Notes: generated by a model not told the origin, from the letters alone. DNA of 64,000 bases from Mycobacterium colombiense (GCF_001665835.1 NZ_LZSX01000073.1:362035-426034); one strand, 5' to 3'. Shown: positions 27,341 to 37,104, numbered from the stretch's first letter. Program-made: numbers and translations.

Positions 27341-27630
27341 ATGTCGCTGGTGGTGTACCTGGTCTTGACCGGCGGCGCAGCCAGCAGCGGAGGAAGCTGT
27401 GTCAGCTTGCCCTCGCCGGCGCGAAACGCGCGGTAGGCCTCGTCGTTTTCGACTGTCTCCCACAACTCGTAGATGAGCCAGTGCGCTTCGTCGTCCTCAT
27501 CGACGAGGACGTCGGTGCGGACATTGCCGTCGAACGCCCGGGTGTCCTGCAGCGCCCGGCCCATCAGTTCGCGCCCGGCAGCGACCTCGTCCGGCTTGAA
27601 TCTGAGCTCGAGTATCACCGTGACCGTCAT
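27337..27630 (-). CDS. Antibiotic biosynthesis monooxygenase (ABM)-domain protein
   Basis: The 97-residue protein has the ABM-domain pattern VILELRFKPDEVAAGRELM, then VDEDDEAHWLIYELWETVENDEAYRAF with the conserved aromatic residues, in a ferredoxin-like fold that usually dimerises. Roles of relatives include quinone monooxygenation or haem degradation; the substrate here is not known. It overlaps the LLM gene stop by four bases and could act with it. Confidence 0.85.
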   Translation of the reverse strand: MTVTVILELRFKPDEVAAGRELMGRALQDTRAFDGNVRTDVLVDEDDEAHWLIYELWETVENDEAYRAFRAGEGKLTQLPPLLAAPPVKTRYTTSDI

Positions 27631-27781
27631 GGGCCCAACTTATCGCCGCGCCCCGGGCAGCCGATGGCCTGGCCTTCCTCCCGTGGATGAGAATGTGGTT
27701 TCCACTTTTCGGAAAGCTGTTATACGGTTCAGTGAGCAATATTCTGTTGGCGGATTGTGGACAATCCTGGAGGATCCCTCG

Positions 27782-28195
27782 ATGCAGAAGGCACTAGCCC
27801 CCGAGATCTCTACCTGGCCCGATGAGAGCCCGCAGCTGATCGGCAGCCGATGCGGCAGCTGTGCGGCCACCACCTTCCCGGTCCAGCAGTGGTGCCCGCG
27901 ATGCAGCGCCGCCGAGATGTCCGATGTGCTGTTGCCCCGGCGCGGAACGCTGGTGGCGTGGACCACCCAGGGCTTCCCGCCCGGAGCTCCCTATGCTGGC
28001 CCGACCGGCAAGGACTTCGTGCCGTTCGGCGTGGGGTTGGTCCAGCTCGGTGACGTCATCCGCGTCGAAGGCCGGTTGACCGAGAACGACCCGGCCAAGC
28101 TGCAGTTCGGCCAGGAAGTCGAACTCACCATGGTGCCGTTCGCGACCGACGACGAGGGCGCCGAAATCATCACCTTCGCTTTCCAGCCGGTCTGA
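27782..28195 (+). CDS. Zn-ribbon/OB-fold (DUF35) acyl-CoA-associated protein
   Basis: The 137-residue protein has a rubredoxin-like zinc ribbon with CGSC…CPRC cysteine pairs (residues about 24–40) followed by an OB-fold (RRGTLVAWTTQGFPP…FGVGLVQLGDVIRVEGRL). Such DUF35 proteins partner thiolase-fold enzymes, as ChsH2 does with Ltp2 in steroid side-chain breakdown. The ATG follows GGAGG. It is immediately upstream of a thiolase-fold gene and a dispersed repeat lies between them. Confidence 0.9.
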   Translation: MQKALAPEISTWPDESPQLIGSRCGSCAATTFPVQQWCPRCSAAEMSDVLLPRRGTLVAWTTQGFPPGAPYAGPTGKDFVPFGVGLVQLGDVIRVEGRLTENDPAKLQFGQEVELTMVPFATDDEGAEIITFAFQPV

Positions 28196-28240
28196 GTGGC
28201 GATCGTGAGCGCGGCGGAGCCGGGCGAAGCGGGTCGCCAC
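28196..28240. repeat. 45-bp dispersed repeat, copy 1
   Basis: This 45-base unit begins GTGGCGATCG and ends GGGTCGCCAC, with inverted GTGGCGA/TCGCCAC ends and a GCCGGGCGAAGCGGGTC core. It starts right after the DUF35 stop codon and before the thiolase-fold ribosome binding site. The same unit occurs at 49708, 49764 and, inverted, near 54851. Confidence 0.85.
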
Positions 28241-28262
28241 CGTCTAACCAGGAGGATTTGAG

Positions 28263-29408
28263 ATGACCAACGACGTCGCCATCATCGGCGTGGGTCTGCA
28301 CCCGTTCGGCCGGTTCGACAAGACCGCGATGCAGATGGGCGCCGAGGCCGTCCAGCTCGCGCTCAAGGACGCCGGCGTGGACTGGAAGGACATCCAGTTC
28401 GGCTTCGGCGGCAGTTACGAAGTCTCCAATCCCGACGCGGTGACCCGTCTAGTCGGGCTGACCGGCATCACGTTCACCAACGTGTTCAACGCCTGCGCCA
28501 CCGCGGCCAGCGCCATTCAGCAGACCGCCGACACCATCCGGCTGGGCAAGTACGACATCGGCATCGCGATCGGGCTCGACAAGCACCCGCGCGGCGCCTT
28601 CACCGACGACCCCGCCAAGCTGGCGCTGCCCCAGTGGTACGCCAACAACGGCCAGTTCGTCACCACCAAGTTCTTCGGGATGAAGGCCAACAAGTACATC
28701 CACGACCACAACATCTCGCAGGAAACACTGGCGCGGGTGGCCAACAAGAACTTCCGCAACGGTGCACTGAACCCAAATGCCTTCCGGCGCAAGGAGATCT
28801 CCGTCGAGGAGATCCTCAACTCGCCCGCGCTGAACTACCCGTTGACGCAGTACATGTTCTGCGCGCCCGACGAGGGGGCCGCCGCGGTCATCATGTGTCG
28901 CGCGGATATCGCCGAGAAGTTCACCGACAAGCCGGTCTACGTGCGCGCCTGCGAGATTCGCACCCGGCGCTTCGGCGCCTACGAGGTGCACGCCACCTCG
29001 GCGCCGCTGGACGAGGACGCGTCACCGACGGTGTATGCCGCCAAGGCCGCCTACGAGGCTGCCGGCATCGGCCCGGAGGACGTCGACGTCGCGCAGCTGC
29101 AGGACACCGACGCCGGCGCCGAGGTGATCCACATGGCCGAGACCGGCCTGTGCGCGGACGGCGAGCAGGAGAAGCTGCTGGCCGACGGCGCCACCGAGAT
29201 CCACGGCTCGATGCCGGTCAACACCGACGGCGGGCTGATCGCCAACGGCGAGCCGATCGGCGCGTCGGGGCTGCGGCAAATGCACGAACTGGTGCGGCAG
29301 TTGCGCGGCGAGGCGGGGGAGCGTCAGGTACCCGGCAACCCGCGCGTCGGGCTGGCCCAGGTTTACGGCGCGCCCGGCACCGCCTCGGCGACCATCCTGT
29401 CGCGCTAA
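28263..29408 (+). CDS. Thiolase-fold lipid-transfer/aldolase-like protein
   Basis: The 381-residue thiolase-superfamily protein keeps the nucleophile-region cysteine in FNACATAAS (Cys78). The usual catalytic histidine of GHPxG is replaced in NGEPIGASG by glutamate, and the second catalytic cysteine is missing (VYGAPGTAS). Such changes are seen in SCP-x/Ltp-type thiolases and in Ltp2 retro-aldolases, which act with a DUF35 partner. An AGGAGG stands before the ATG. With the upstream DUF35 gene it probably forms a complex that cleaves an acyl-CoA; the reaction is not settled. Confidence 0.88.
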   Translation: MTNDVAIIGVGLHPFGRFDKTAMQMGAEAVQLALKDAGVDWKDIQFGFGGSYEVSNPDAVTRLVGLTGITFTNVFNACATAASAIQQTADTIRLGKYDIGIAIGLDKHPRGAFTDDPAKLALPQWYANNGQFVTTKFFGMKANKYIHDHNISQETLARVANKNFRNGALNPNAFRRKEISVEEILNSPALNYPLTQYMFCAPDEGAAAVIMCRADIAEKFTDKPVYVRACEIRTRRFGAYEVHATSAPLDEDASPTVYAAKAAYEAAGIGPEDVDVAQLQDTDAGAEVIHMAETGLCADGEQEKLLADGATEIHGSMPVNTDGGLIANGEPIGASGLRQMHELVRQLRGEAGERQVPGNPRVGLAQVYGAPGTASATILSR

Positions 29409-29447
29409 CCGCCTGAGCCCAAACACTTCTCAGGTCCAATCACCCGG

Positions 29448-30632
29448 CTATAGGGCATATTCGGGTAAGGCGATGTCGTCGCGGAATTCGCTGCGAATGG
29501 CCCAGTCGGCCAGCCGCGGAACGTTCAGCAGTTTCGACGCCTGGTTGCGGGTCCATACGCCCAGCGCCGTCCTCGGCGCGAACATCGTGGCGAACGCCCG
29601 TGCTGATCGCTGCCTGGCCTCAACGATCGGACGCAGCTGCCGCTCATAGCGGCGAAACGCATCCTGGTGATTGGATCCTGCGCGATTGAGTTCGCCGGCC
29701 AGTATGTAGGCCTGCACCATCGCGAGACCCGTTCCCTCACCCGCCAGCAGCGAGACCGCTGCCGCCGCGTCACCGATGAGCGCTACACGCCCATCCGACC
29801 AGTGGTCCATGACGATTTGGCTGACGCGATCGAAGTACACATCGGAGGTCCCGTCGAGTTTGCGCAAGATCTCTGGGCATTCCCAGCCCGCGTCGCCGAA
29901 AACTTCATGCAGGGTCGTCTTGGTCTGTGACACATCCTGCGGATCGGGGCCGCCCATGCGATCACGGGTGAAAACGAAAAGAAACATCGTCTTCTCGCCG
30001 CGCATCGTGAACCGTCCGATCATGCGCCCGGGCATGGCGTGCACGACGTAGACGAGTTCATCACGCGGTTGATAACCCTCGGCCTCGAACGCCGCGACTC
30101 GGTAGCCGAGATCTGCCTCCCAGCGGGGTTGCGGGCCGAATGTCAAATTCCGCACAGGCGAATGGATACCACCTGCACCAACCAACAGGTCGAATTGTCG
30201 TGACCCGCCGCGCTCGAGGGTGACCTGCACGCCCGAGTCGTGTTGCTCGATGGCCGAAACGCTTTCACCGAACAGAGTTTCGACATGGTTGTCGATGGCG
30301 CGAAAGATCATGGCCGCCAAATCGCCGCGGGGCACGGTCACGAACCGGCCATCGAGGTTCTGCCGGAACAATTCGGCCGAGAAGCCGCCCACCTTCCGCG
30401 AATTCCGGTCCACGATCCGGACCTCTTGGACCGCGTATCCGGCGGCATGCAATTCGGCGGTAAGTCCCATGCGTTCGGCAACGGCATACCCGCCGCCCCA
30501 AAAGTCCACGGCATAGCCGCCGGTGCGAAGACGCGCCGCCTTCTCGATCAGGGTGGGCTCGTGGCCATACCGTGACAGCCAGTACGCAAGCGTGGGGCCG
30601 GCGATGCCGGCGCCGACAACGGCGATCTTCGT
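29448..30632 (-). CDS. FAD-dependent monooxygenase with apparent ACG start
   Basis: This PHBH-type flavoprotein should begin with the FAD motif AVVGAGIAGPTLAYWLSRYG, seen in frame on the minus strand. The codon in the position of the start is ACG (at 30632), seven bases after GAGGAGG, where ATG would be expected; the next in-frame start (GTG 30509) would remove the nucleotide fold. The rest is intact: DG motif GAGGIHSPVR, GD motif IGDAAAAVSLLAGEGTGLA. It is about 394 residues. It may use a rare ACG start, or be inactive by a T-to-C change. Confidence 0.78.
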   Translation of the reverse strand, partial: TKIAVVGAGIAGPTLAYWLSRYGHEPTLIEKAARLRTGGYAVDFWGGGYAVAERMGLTAELHAAGYAVQEVRIVDRNSRKVGGFSAELFRQNLDGRFVTVPRGDLAAMIFRAIDNHVETLFGESVSAIEQHDSGVQVTLERGGSRQFDLLVGAGGIHSPVRNLTFGPQPRWEADLGYRVAAFEAEGYQPRDELVYVVHAMPGRMIGRFTMRGEKTMFLFVFTRDRMGGPDPQDVSQTKTTLHEVFGDAGWECPEILRKLDGTSDVYFDRVSQIVMDHWSDGRVALIGDAAAAVSLLAGEGTGLAMVQAYILAGELNRAGSNHQDAFRRYERQLRPIVEARQRSARAFATMFAPRTALGVWTRNQASKLLNVPRLADWAIRSEFRDDIALPEYAL

Positions 30633-30662
30633 GTGCCCACCTCCTCGGTGATGGATGGGATT

Positions 30663-30683
30663 ACTATAGCACTATGAAATAGT
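30663..30683. promoter_or_regulatory. Short inverted repeats in divergent promoter region
   Basis: ACTAT (30671–30675) and ATAGT (30679–30683) flank GAA; another ACTAT at 30663 precedes by eight bases. The cluster lies between the FAD monooxygenase and the STAS-like gene in a local AT-rich stretch and may be an operator or promoter. The regulator is not evident. Confidence 0.35.
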
Positions 30684-30757
30684 TGCACTGGGGTATTAAT
30701 TAGGGTGTCGGAGTGACCGGGAACGTTGTCGCCCGTCGGCGCCGAGGAGGAGTCGCT

Positions 30758-31240
30758 GTGCTGAGGGAACTTACGGACATGCCTGCGGGCATTCATGCGC
30801 TCGAAACCACCGGGACTGTGACGGCAGCGGATTACCAGCGGATCTTCGCGCCGATGGTCGAAAAGGCACGGCGCACAGGGAATCGACTGCGCCTGCTATA
30901 CGAATTCGGCCCTGGATTCCAGCGCATTACGGGAGGAGCGCTATGGGCGGACGCGCGACTCGGAACGGGCTATCTGCGGTTGCTCGACGGGTGTGCTGTC
31001 GTGAGCGATATCGGCTGGATTCGGGCAACCAGCCGCGCCATCGGCGAGTGGATGCCAAGCCCGCTTCGGGTGTACCACAACGACGAACGCGATGACGCCG
31101 TCGCGTGGCTAGCTTCGCTGTCGGAATGCCCTGGCGTGTCGGGCCGCGATATGGCCAAGGCCTACGTCGGTGGAGTCGGCGCTGCTCTCGTTACCCTTGG
31201 CGGGTTGGCGGTCTCGAAGAGAGGTCAAGAGCCGGAATAG
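30758..31240 (+). CDS. SpoIIAA/STAS-like protein
   Basis: The 160-residue protein resembles the SpoIIAA-like STAS family: PAGIHALETTGTVTAADYQRIF for the first strand and helix, then RLRLLYEFGPGFQRI. It ends with a hydrophobic C-terminal tail (VGGVGAALVTLGGLAV) that may be a membrane anchor. GTG at 30758 follows GAGGAGGAG at ideal spacing, which decides the start over the upstream GTG. It is divergent from the FAD monooxygenase. Such proteins bind lipids or act in signalling; the role here is unknown. Confidence 0.75.
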   Translation: MLRELTDMPAGIHALETTGTVTAADYQRIFAPMVEKARRTGNRLRLLYEFGPGFQRITGGALWADARLGTGYLRLLDGCAVVSDIGWIRATSRAIGEWMPSPLRVYHNDERDDAVAWLASLSECPGVSGRDMAKAYVGGVGAALVTLGGLAVSKRGQEPE

Positions 31241-31296
31241 AATTCGTTGATCACAGCGCATCGCGGCCGGCACGCTGAGCGGTTGCCGGCCACGAC

Positions 31297-32946
31297 CTAA
31301 ATCGCCGGCCCCAGGAGGTCGTCCGCGTCGCGGATGATGTAGCCGTAGCCCTGCTCGGCCAGGAAGCGCTGCCGGTGCGCGGCGTACTCGGCGTCCAGGC
31401 TGTCGCGCGCCACCACGGAATAGAAGATGGCGCCCCCACCGTCGGACTTGGGTCGCAGCAGCCGGCCCAGCCGTTGCGCTTCCTCCTGGCGTGAGCCGAA
31501 CGTCCCCGAAACCTGCACAGCCACAGAGGCTTCCGGCAGGTCAATGGAGAAGTTCGCGACCTTGGACACCACCAGGGTGGACAACTCGCCGCGCCGGAAC
31601 GCGTCGAACAGCTCTTCGCGTTCCTTGGTCCGAGTGGACCCCTGGATCACCGGGGCGTTCAGCTCGGCACCGAGCTCGTCGAGCTGATCGAGGTAGGCGC
31701 CGATCACCAGGGTCTGCTCGCCGGGATGCTTCGCCAGGATCGATTTGACCACAGCGATTTTGGTGTGCACCGTCGAGCAGAGCTTGTACCGCTCTTCGGG
31801 CTCGGAGGTGGCGTAGAGCATCCGCTCGTTGTCCGTCATGGTGACCCGCACCTCGACGCATTCGGCCGGTGCGATCCAGCCCTGCGCCTCGATGTCCTTC
31901 CACGGCGCGTCATAGCGTTTCGGGCCGATCAGCGAGAACACGTCGCCCTCGCGGCCGTCCTCGCGGACCAGGGTGGCGGTCAGGCCCAGGCGCCGCTTGG
32001 ACTGCAGGTCGGCGGTCATCCGGAACACCGGCGCCGGCAACAGATGGACCTCGTCGTAGATGATCAGCCCCCAGTCCCGGCTGTCGAAGAGCTCCAGGTG
32101 CCGGTACTCGCCCTTGGTGCGCCGGGTGATCATCTGATACGTCGAAATGGTGACCGGCCGGATCTCCTTGCGTTCGCCGGAGTATTCGCCGATCTCGTCC
32201 TCGGTGAGCGACGTGCGCGCGATCAGCTCGCGCTTCCATTGCCGCGCCGCGACGATGTTGGTGACCAGAATCAGCGTCGTCGCACCGGCTTTCGCCATGG
32301 CGGCCGCTCCCACCAACGTCTTACCGGCGCCGCACGGAAGCACCACCACCCCGGAGCCGCCGGACCAGAACGAATCGGTGGCCATCTGCTGATAGTCGCG
32401 CAGGTGCCAGCCGTCCTGAGCAAGGCTGATCGGATGCGCTTCGCCGTCGACGTAGCCCGCGAGATCCTCTGCGGGCCAGCCGATTTTGAGCAGCATCTGC
32501 TTGACGCGGCCGCGCTCGCTGGGGTGGACGATGACGGTGTCGTCGTCGATGCGGGCGCCGAGCATGGGGGCGATCTTCTTGTTGCGTAACACCTCTTCGA
32601 GTACCGCGCGATCCAGGCTCACCAACGTCAGGCCGTGCGCGGGGTTCTTCACCAGTTGCAGGCGGCCGTAGCGAGCCATGGTGTCCACGATGTCGACCAG
32701 CAGCGGTTGCGGCACCGCGTAGCGCGAGAAGCTCACCAGCGCGTCGACCACCTGCTCGGCATCATGGCCGGCGGCGCGGGCGTTCCACAGCGCCAGCGGA
32801 GTGATGCGGTACGTGTGCACATGCTCGGGTGCGCGCTCCAGCTCGGCGAACGGCGCGATGGCGGCGCGCGCCGCGCCGGCCTGCTCGTGGTCCACCTCGA
32901 GCAGCACCGTCTTATCCGACTGCACGATCAACGGTCCGTCAGACAT
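31297..32946 (-). CDS. ercc3: XPB/ERCC3-type DNA helicase
   Basis: The 549-residue superfamily 2 helicase has Walker A PCGAGKT (about 204–210), DEVH box (298–301), the XPB-specific RED motif (328–330, LVREDG), and motif VI QRLGRLLRPK near the C-terminus. An N-terminal domain of about 170 residues precedes it, as in mycobacterial XPB. It unwinds DNA 3'-5' and is linked to nucleotide-excision-type repair. ATG at 32946 has the better ribosome binding site. It lies just downstream of its probable partner gene. Confidence 0.96.
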   Translation of the reverse strand: MSDGPLIVQSDKTVLLEVDHEQAGAARAAIAPFAELERAPEHVHTYRITPLALWNARAAGHDAEQVVDALVSFSRYAVPQPLLVDIVDTMARYGRLQLVKNPAHGLTLVSLDRAVLEEVLRNKKIAPMLGARIDDDTVIVHPSERGRVKQMLLKIGWPAEDLAGYVDGEAHPISLAQDGWHLRDYQQMATDSFWSGGSGVVVLPCGAGKTLVGAAAMAKAGATTLILVTNIVAARQWKRELIARTSLTEDEIGEYSGERKEIRPVTISTYQMITRRTKGEYRHLELFDSRDWGLIIYDEVHLLPAPVFRMTADLQSKRRLGLTATLVREDGREGDVFSLIGPKRYDAPWKDIEAQGWIAPAECVEVRVTMTDNERMLYATSEPEERYKLCSTVHTKIAVVKSILAKHPGEQTLVIGAYLDQLDELGAELNAPVIQGSTRTKEREELFDAFRRGELSTLVVSKVANFSIDLPEASVAVQVSGTFGSRQEEAQRLGRLLRPKSDGGGAIFYSVVARDSLDAEYAAHRQRFLAEQGYGYIIRDADDLLGPAI

Positions 32947-32998
32947 CGTCAGCGCCACTCCTCCTCATCTGCGTTCACATCGGCGGGCATGCCCACCA

Positions 32999-35257
32999 TT
33001 ATCCGGCGGTGGCCGACACGACCGACGTGATGCGGTGGATGGCGAAGTCACGCAGCCGCCCGGACGCGGAGTCGAAGGCGACCAGCTGACCGCCCTTGAT
33101 GGTGATGGGCGACACCACCCGCTGGGTGGCCACGCCCGCCGCATCCAGATAACCGATCACCAGGGTGTCTTGTTCCTTGGCCGCGCGCTGCAGCTGGGTC
33201 ATGGTGACGGCGGGATCGACGCGGATATTGCCGAACGGTGCGGCGGTCACCTTGCGCAGCACCGCGACCACCGCGTTGAGGCTTTCGCTGTTCGGGCGCC
33301 GGACCGGGCGGTACGGCCGGCGCTGCTGGGGTGCGGCCACCCGGGCGCCGCGCGGACGCACGTCGACGATGGAGCCGGAGGAATCCTCGGCCGCGGGAGC
33401 GAAGCCCGCGGCACGCAACGCGACGAGCACCTCGCCGATGGGCGCCGGCGATACCGCGACCGTCGGCGCCAGCGCCCGCAACTGCACCTGGTCGGTCGCC
33501 GGCGCGGCCACGGCCTGCGCCAGCAGCGCGGGGTCCTCGCAGCGCACGAACGACGCGGCCATGCCGATCCGCAGCTGGCCATGTCGGCGTGCGACATCGT
33601 CGATGAGATAGGTAAGCCCTTGGGGCACCGGGGTTTTGGAATGGTTGGCGAACAGGGAATGCATCCAGTCGCGGGTCTTGCCGACATCGAGGGCATGCCG
33701 GATCGACTGCTCGCTGACGCGGTACACCATCGCGGTGCCGGCCGATTCGACGGTGGCAACGACGGCGAGTTGCTCGGCCAGGTCGCGTTCCAACGGCCCG
33801 GGCACGACCACGGTCAGGTCCGCCTGCACCAGGAAGTGGTCGACCGGCTTGGGCAGGGCCCGGTTCATCGCCTCGATCGCGACCTGCGGATCCCCGTCGT
33901 CGTCCAGCAGCGCCCGACCGGGCGTGCTGATCGCCCCGCGGCCCACCAGGCCCAGGGCGTTGCTCTCGGCGAGCAGGTCCGCGACGGGTCCGGGCTGCAA
34001 CCGCTTCGCCCAGCGCGGACGCCGCCAGATCAGCGCCGCGGAGGCTGCCGCCGGGCTGACGCCGGCGCCGGGGGACAGCTCGGACAGCATGCCGAGCAAC
34101 AGCCGGCGATCCAGCGGTGCGGCGGTGGAGTACAGCCCGTCGGTGAGGGCGCCGTAGGGCTTGGCGTCGGGTCCGCGGGTGCCGATCAGCGCCGGCCGAC
34201 CAGGAAGGTCGAGCCAACTGCTCGCCAACAGCTGCCAGCGCTCGGCCGCCGACATCGCGGCGTACCGGTCGGTGGCGATGGTCGGCGCCCAGTACGGCGC
34301 CTCGCCGGTGACCGGCTCGGGGTCGGGCATGCCGCTGGCGATCAATCCGGCCGCGGCCGCGACTTCGAGGATCAATCCCAGCCGCGGCTCCTCGATGCCG
34401 GTCACCTTGCTCAGCCGCTTGACGTCGCGAATGCCCAGCCCGCCGCTGCGCAGCTCGGAAACCGGTGCGGTGGAGAGAGTTTCAAGTAGGACGTCGACCT
34501 CGTGCAGCAAGTCGATGACGGCCCCGGCGGCCACCGCGTCGGCGTCGTCGGCCGTGGTCGTCGACACCACCGGGTCGGGCGCGGTCAGCTGCATGGGGCC
34601 GGGCTGCTCGCCGCGCAGCACCTGCCCGACGTGGCGGGGCAGGATCACCGTCTCGGCGTCGATGCGCCGCAGCAGCCCCATGGCCAGCAGCTGGGGCACC
34701 GGCCGGTCGGCGGGCGCGCCGGGCGCGGCGTCGCGGGTGCGGCCCATCGGGGAGCCCTCGAGAAGTTTCTCCAACACGTCGAGCTGCGCCTGGTTGAGGT
34801 CGTCGATCAGGCCGGCGATCTCGTCGGCGCCGCGCGAGGTGTCCTCGAGGATGACCTGGCCCGGGTGCCAGGGCATTCCCGTCGCGGCGTCGGCGGCCAC
34901 CCGCAGCGCGGCGTCGCCCCAGACCAGGGCGCGTCGCCGGAGGTCGTCCACGGCGTCGAGGACGTCGGTTTCGGGGGCGCGGTCATCGATCAGCGCCAGC
35001 AGCTTCGCGGTCGGCACCGGCTCCGCGTCGGCCTGCAGCACCAGCAGCGCGTCGAGAACGGCCAGGCGCAGGAAGTCGAGGTCGTCGGTGCCGGCCTTGA
35101 TCGACTGGCGGGCCTGGGCGCGCGCGGCCAGTGCGGCGATGCTGCCGGGTGGGGGCTGGGCGAGGTCCGGCCGCAATTCCAACAGTCGGATCAGCCGCTC
35201 ATCGGATAACTCGGCCAGCCAAGACCCCAGCGGTATATCCGGGGTGTTGTCGGTCAT
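32999..35257 (-). CDS. Helicase-associated (helicase_C_3-type) protein, Rv0862c homologue
   Basis: The 752-residue cytoplasmic protein is mostly alpha-helical with several winged-helix-like regions and a C-terminal basic, conserved part ([23 protein letters not shown], then LRDFAIHRI) that resembles WYL-like beta segments. Its gene is immediately upstream of ercc3 (52 bases), and this pairing is the same as I recall in M. tuberculosis, so it probably acts with XPB. It has no nuclease motif that I can see. Its biochemical role is not known. Confidence 0.88.
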   Translation of the reverse strand: MTDNTPDIPLGSWLAELSDERLIRLLELRPDLAQPPPGSIAALAARAQARQSIKAGTDDLDFLRLAVLDALLVLQADAEPVPTAKLLALIDDRAPETDVLDAVDDLRRRALVWGDAALRVAADAATGMPWHPGQVILEDTSRGADEIAGLIDDLNQAQLDVLEKLLEGSPMGRTRDAAPGAPADRPVPQLLAMGLLRRIDAETVILPRHVGQVLRGEQPGPMQLTAPDPVVSTTTADDADAVAAGAVIDLLHEVDVLLETLSTAPVSELRSGGLGIRDVKRLSKVTGIEEPRLGLILEVAAAAGLIASGMPDPEPVTGEAPYWAPTIATDRYAAMSAAERWQLLASSWLDLPGRPALIGTRGPDAKPYGALTDGLYSTAAPLDRRLLLGMLSELSPGAGVSPAAASAALIWRRPRWAKRLQPGPVADLLAESNALGLVGRGAISTPGRALLDDDGDPQVAIEAMNRALPKPVDHFLVQADLTVVVPGPLERDLAEQLAVVATVESAGTAMVYRVSEQSIRHALDVGKTRDWMHSLFANHSKTPVPQGLTYLIDDVARRHGQLRIGMAASFVRCEDPALLAQAVAAPATDQVQLRALAPTVAVSPAPIGEVLVALRAAGFAPAAEDSSGSIVDVRPRGARVAAPQQRRPYRPVRRPNSESLNAVVAVLRKVTAAPFGNIRVDPAVTMTQLQRAAKEQDTLVIGYLDAAGVATQRVVSPITIKGGQLVAFDSASGRLRDFAIHRITSVVSATAG

Positions 35258-35400
35258 TGCTGACCAGCGTAAAGCAGGCTGCGGGTACCGAGCAGAGCTC
35301 GATGAGTGATCGCCTCGCCGGGGCGGCGGGCATCGGCGGCGCGCGCCGCGCGTCGCCGAACCCCGGTCTTGCGCCGCATGCCGTCGGGCCACCTGTAAGA

Positions 35401-35610
35401 ATGGACCTCGTGGCTGACACTGCTGAGGGCAAAGCCCGCAAGACCAAGTATGTCGACAACGGCTGGCCGACGACGGACCCCGACGACCATGCGGTCAGTG
35501 AACTCGTGACCGATCGCACGGGTGCGCTGTCCCCCTTCGGCGAGCTGGCGTTCCCGCTGCCCTCCACCGATCTGCCCTACTTGCACCCGGTCACCGTCGT
35601 CAATCGGTAG
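35401..35610 (+). CDS. Small conserved protein, Rv0863-like
   Basis: The 69-residue protein has a strongly conserved-looking core ([42 protein letters not shown]). The start is uncertain: ATG 35401 and GTG 35410 are in frame, and longer frames exist. It is divergent from Rv0862c and lies eight bases before moaC2. No function is known. Confidence 0.75.
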   Translation: MDLVADTAEGKARKTKYVDNGWPTTDPDDHAVSELVTDRTGALSPFGELAFPLPSTDLPYLHPVTVVNR

Positions 35611-35618
35611 GCCGCCAG

Positions 35619-36149
35619 ATGGCTAGGGCCTCTGCGGCCTCCGAAGCCTCGTCGAGCCGGGCTTCGGCAGACTCCGGCTCGGGCGCCCTGTCACACCTGG
35701 ACGATCACGGGGCGGCCCACATGGTCGACGTCAGCGAGAAGGTAGCCACCAAGCGCACCGCGGTCGCCGCCGGCGTCCTGCGCACGTCGGCGCACGTGGT
35801 GGGGCTGATCTCGACCGGCGGCCTGCCCAAGGGCGATGCGCTGGCCACCGCGCGGATAGCCGGCATTCAGGCCGCGAAGCACACCAGCGACCTCATCCCG
35901 CTTTGTCATCAACTTGCACTCACGGGGGTCGACATCGACTTCACCGTGGGCGAGTCTGAGATCGAGATCATCGCAACCGTGCGAAGCACCGACCGCACGG
36001 GGGTGGAGATGGAAGCGCTGACGGCCGTCAGCGTCGCGGGCCTGACGCTCTACGACATGATCAAGGCGGTAGACCCGGCCGCACGAATCGACGACATTCG
36101 AGTGCTGCGCAAGGAAGGCGGCAAAACCGGAAGGTGGGCGCGCCCATGA
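35619..36149 (+). CDS. moaC2: Cyclic pyranopterin monophosphate synthase MoaC
   Basis: The 176-residue protein contains the MoaC signature [18 protein letters not shown] and the [27 protein letters not shown] block with the catalytic residues. MoaC converts 3',8-cH2GTP, made by MoaA, to cyclic pyranopterin monophosphate in molybdenum cofactor synthesis. A Ser/Ala-rich N-terminus of about 30 residues precedes the domain. Its stop overlaps the next ATG. Confidence 0.96.
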   Translation: MARASAASEASSSRASADSGSGALSHLDDHGAAHMVDVSEKVATKRTAVAAGVLRTSAHVVGLISTGGLPKGDALATARIAGIQAAKHTSDLIPLCHQLALTGVDIDFTVGESEIEIIATVRSTDRTGVEMEALTAVSVAGLTLYDMIKAVDPAARIDDIRVLRKEGGKTGRWARP

Positions 36150-36628
36150 GTTCCCGTTCAGCCCGCATCATCATCGCCTCGACCCGCGCGTCGTCGGGTG
36201 TGTACGACGACCGCTGCGGTCCGATCATCGCCGAATGGCTGGCGGAGCGGGGCTTTTCAGACGTGCAGCCGGAGGTGGTCGCAGACGGGCCGCCGGTCGG
36301 CGACGCGCTGCGCACCGCGATCGACGCCGAGGTCGACGTCATCATCACCTCCGGTGGCACCGGCATCTCGCCCAGCGACAGCACACCGGACCAGACCGTG
36401 GCCGTCGTCGACTACATGGTTCCGGGGCTTGCGGAAGCGATCCGCCAGTCGGGCCTGCCCAAGGTGCCGACGTCGGTGCTGTCGCGCGGGGTGTGCGGTG
36501 TGGCCGGCCAGACCCTGATCGTCAACCTGCCAGGGTCGCCCGGAGGGGTGCGCGACGGGCTCGGCGTGCTCGCCGGTGTGCTCGACCACGCGCTCGACCA
36601 GCTCGCCGGTAAAGACCACCAGCGATGA
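36146..36628 (+). CDS. mog: Molybdopterin adenylyltransferase (Mog/MoaB-like)
   Basis: The 160-residue protein has the MoCF-biosynthesis fold, with [16 protein letters not shown] as the molybdopterin-binding signature and [13 protein letters not shown] near the end. It adenylates molybdopterin before metal insertion. The ATG at 36146 overlaps the moaC2 stop (ATGA); its own stop overlaps the moaE2 start, so three genes are coupled. Confidence 0.95.
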   Translation: MSSRSARIIIASTRASSGVYDDRCGPIIAEWLAERGFSDVQPEVVADGPPVGDALRTAIDAEVDVIITSGGTGISPSDSTPDQTVAVVDYMVPGLAEAIRQSGLPKVPTSVLSRGVCGVAGQTLIVNLPGSPGGVRDGLGVLAGVLDHALDQLAGKDHQR

Positions 36629-37050
36629 CGCTCGTTGTGCGCGCCGCGATGACCGAGCACCCGATTTCACTGGCCGAGCACGAAGAGTTGGTGGGCCACC
36701 AGTCGGCCGGGGCCATCGTCGGGTTCGTCGGCATGATCCGCGACCACGACGGCGGACGGCGGGTGGTGCGACTGGAGTATTCGGCGCACCCGTCGGCCGA
36801 GCAGGTCATCGCCGAAGTGGTGGCCGATGTGGCCGAGCAATCCAGCGGCGTGCGTGCCGTCGCCGCCAGTCACCGGGTCGGCGCGCTGCGCATCGGAGAT
36901 GCGGCGCTTGTGGCGGCCGTCGCCGCCGATCACCGGCAGGCGGCGTTCGCCACGTGTGCGCACCTGGTGGACACCATCAAGGCGCGGCTACCGGTGTGGA
37001 AGCACCAATTCTTCGCCGACGGCACCGAGGAGTGGGTGGGCTCGGCCTGA
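36625..37050 (+). CDS. moaE2: Molybdopterin synthase large subunit MoaE
   Basis: The 141-residue MoaE has the family core [26 protein letters not shown] and the C-terminal catalytic lysines in [22 protein letters not shown]. It pairs with MoaD to insert sulfur into the pterin. It ends the moaC2–mog–moaE2 operon and converges on rpfA; a hairpin lies between. Confidence 0.96.
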   Translation: MTLVVRAAMTEHPISLAEHEELVGHQSAGAIVGFVGMIRDHDGGRRVVRLEYSAHPSAEQVIAEVVADVAEQSSGVRAVAASHRVGALRIGDAALVAAVAADHRQAAFATCAHLVDTIKARLPVWKHQFFADGTEEWVGSA

Positions 37051-37104
37051 CGCCGTAGTCACGTCGGCCTTACGTCCGCTGCCGGATTGGTGCGCCGTGC
37101 CCGA

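Noticed and set aside
32801..34489. 562-codon plus-strand frame over ercc3 and Rv0862c
   Set aside because: It lies antisense to two well-supported genes and has low-complexity sequence typical of shadow frames.
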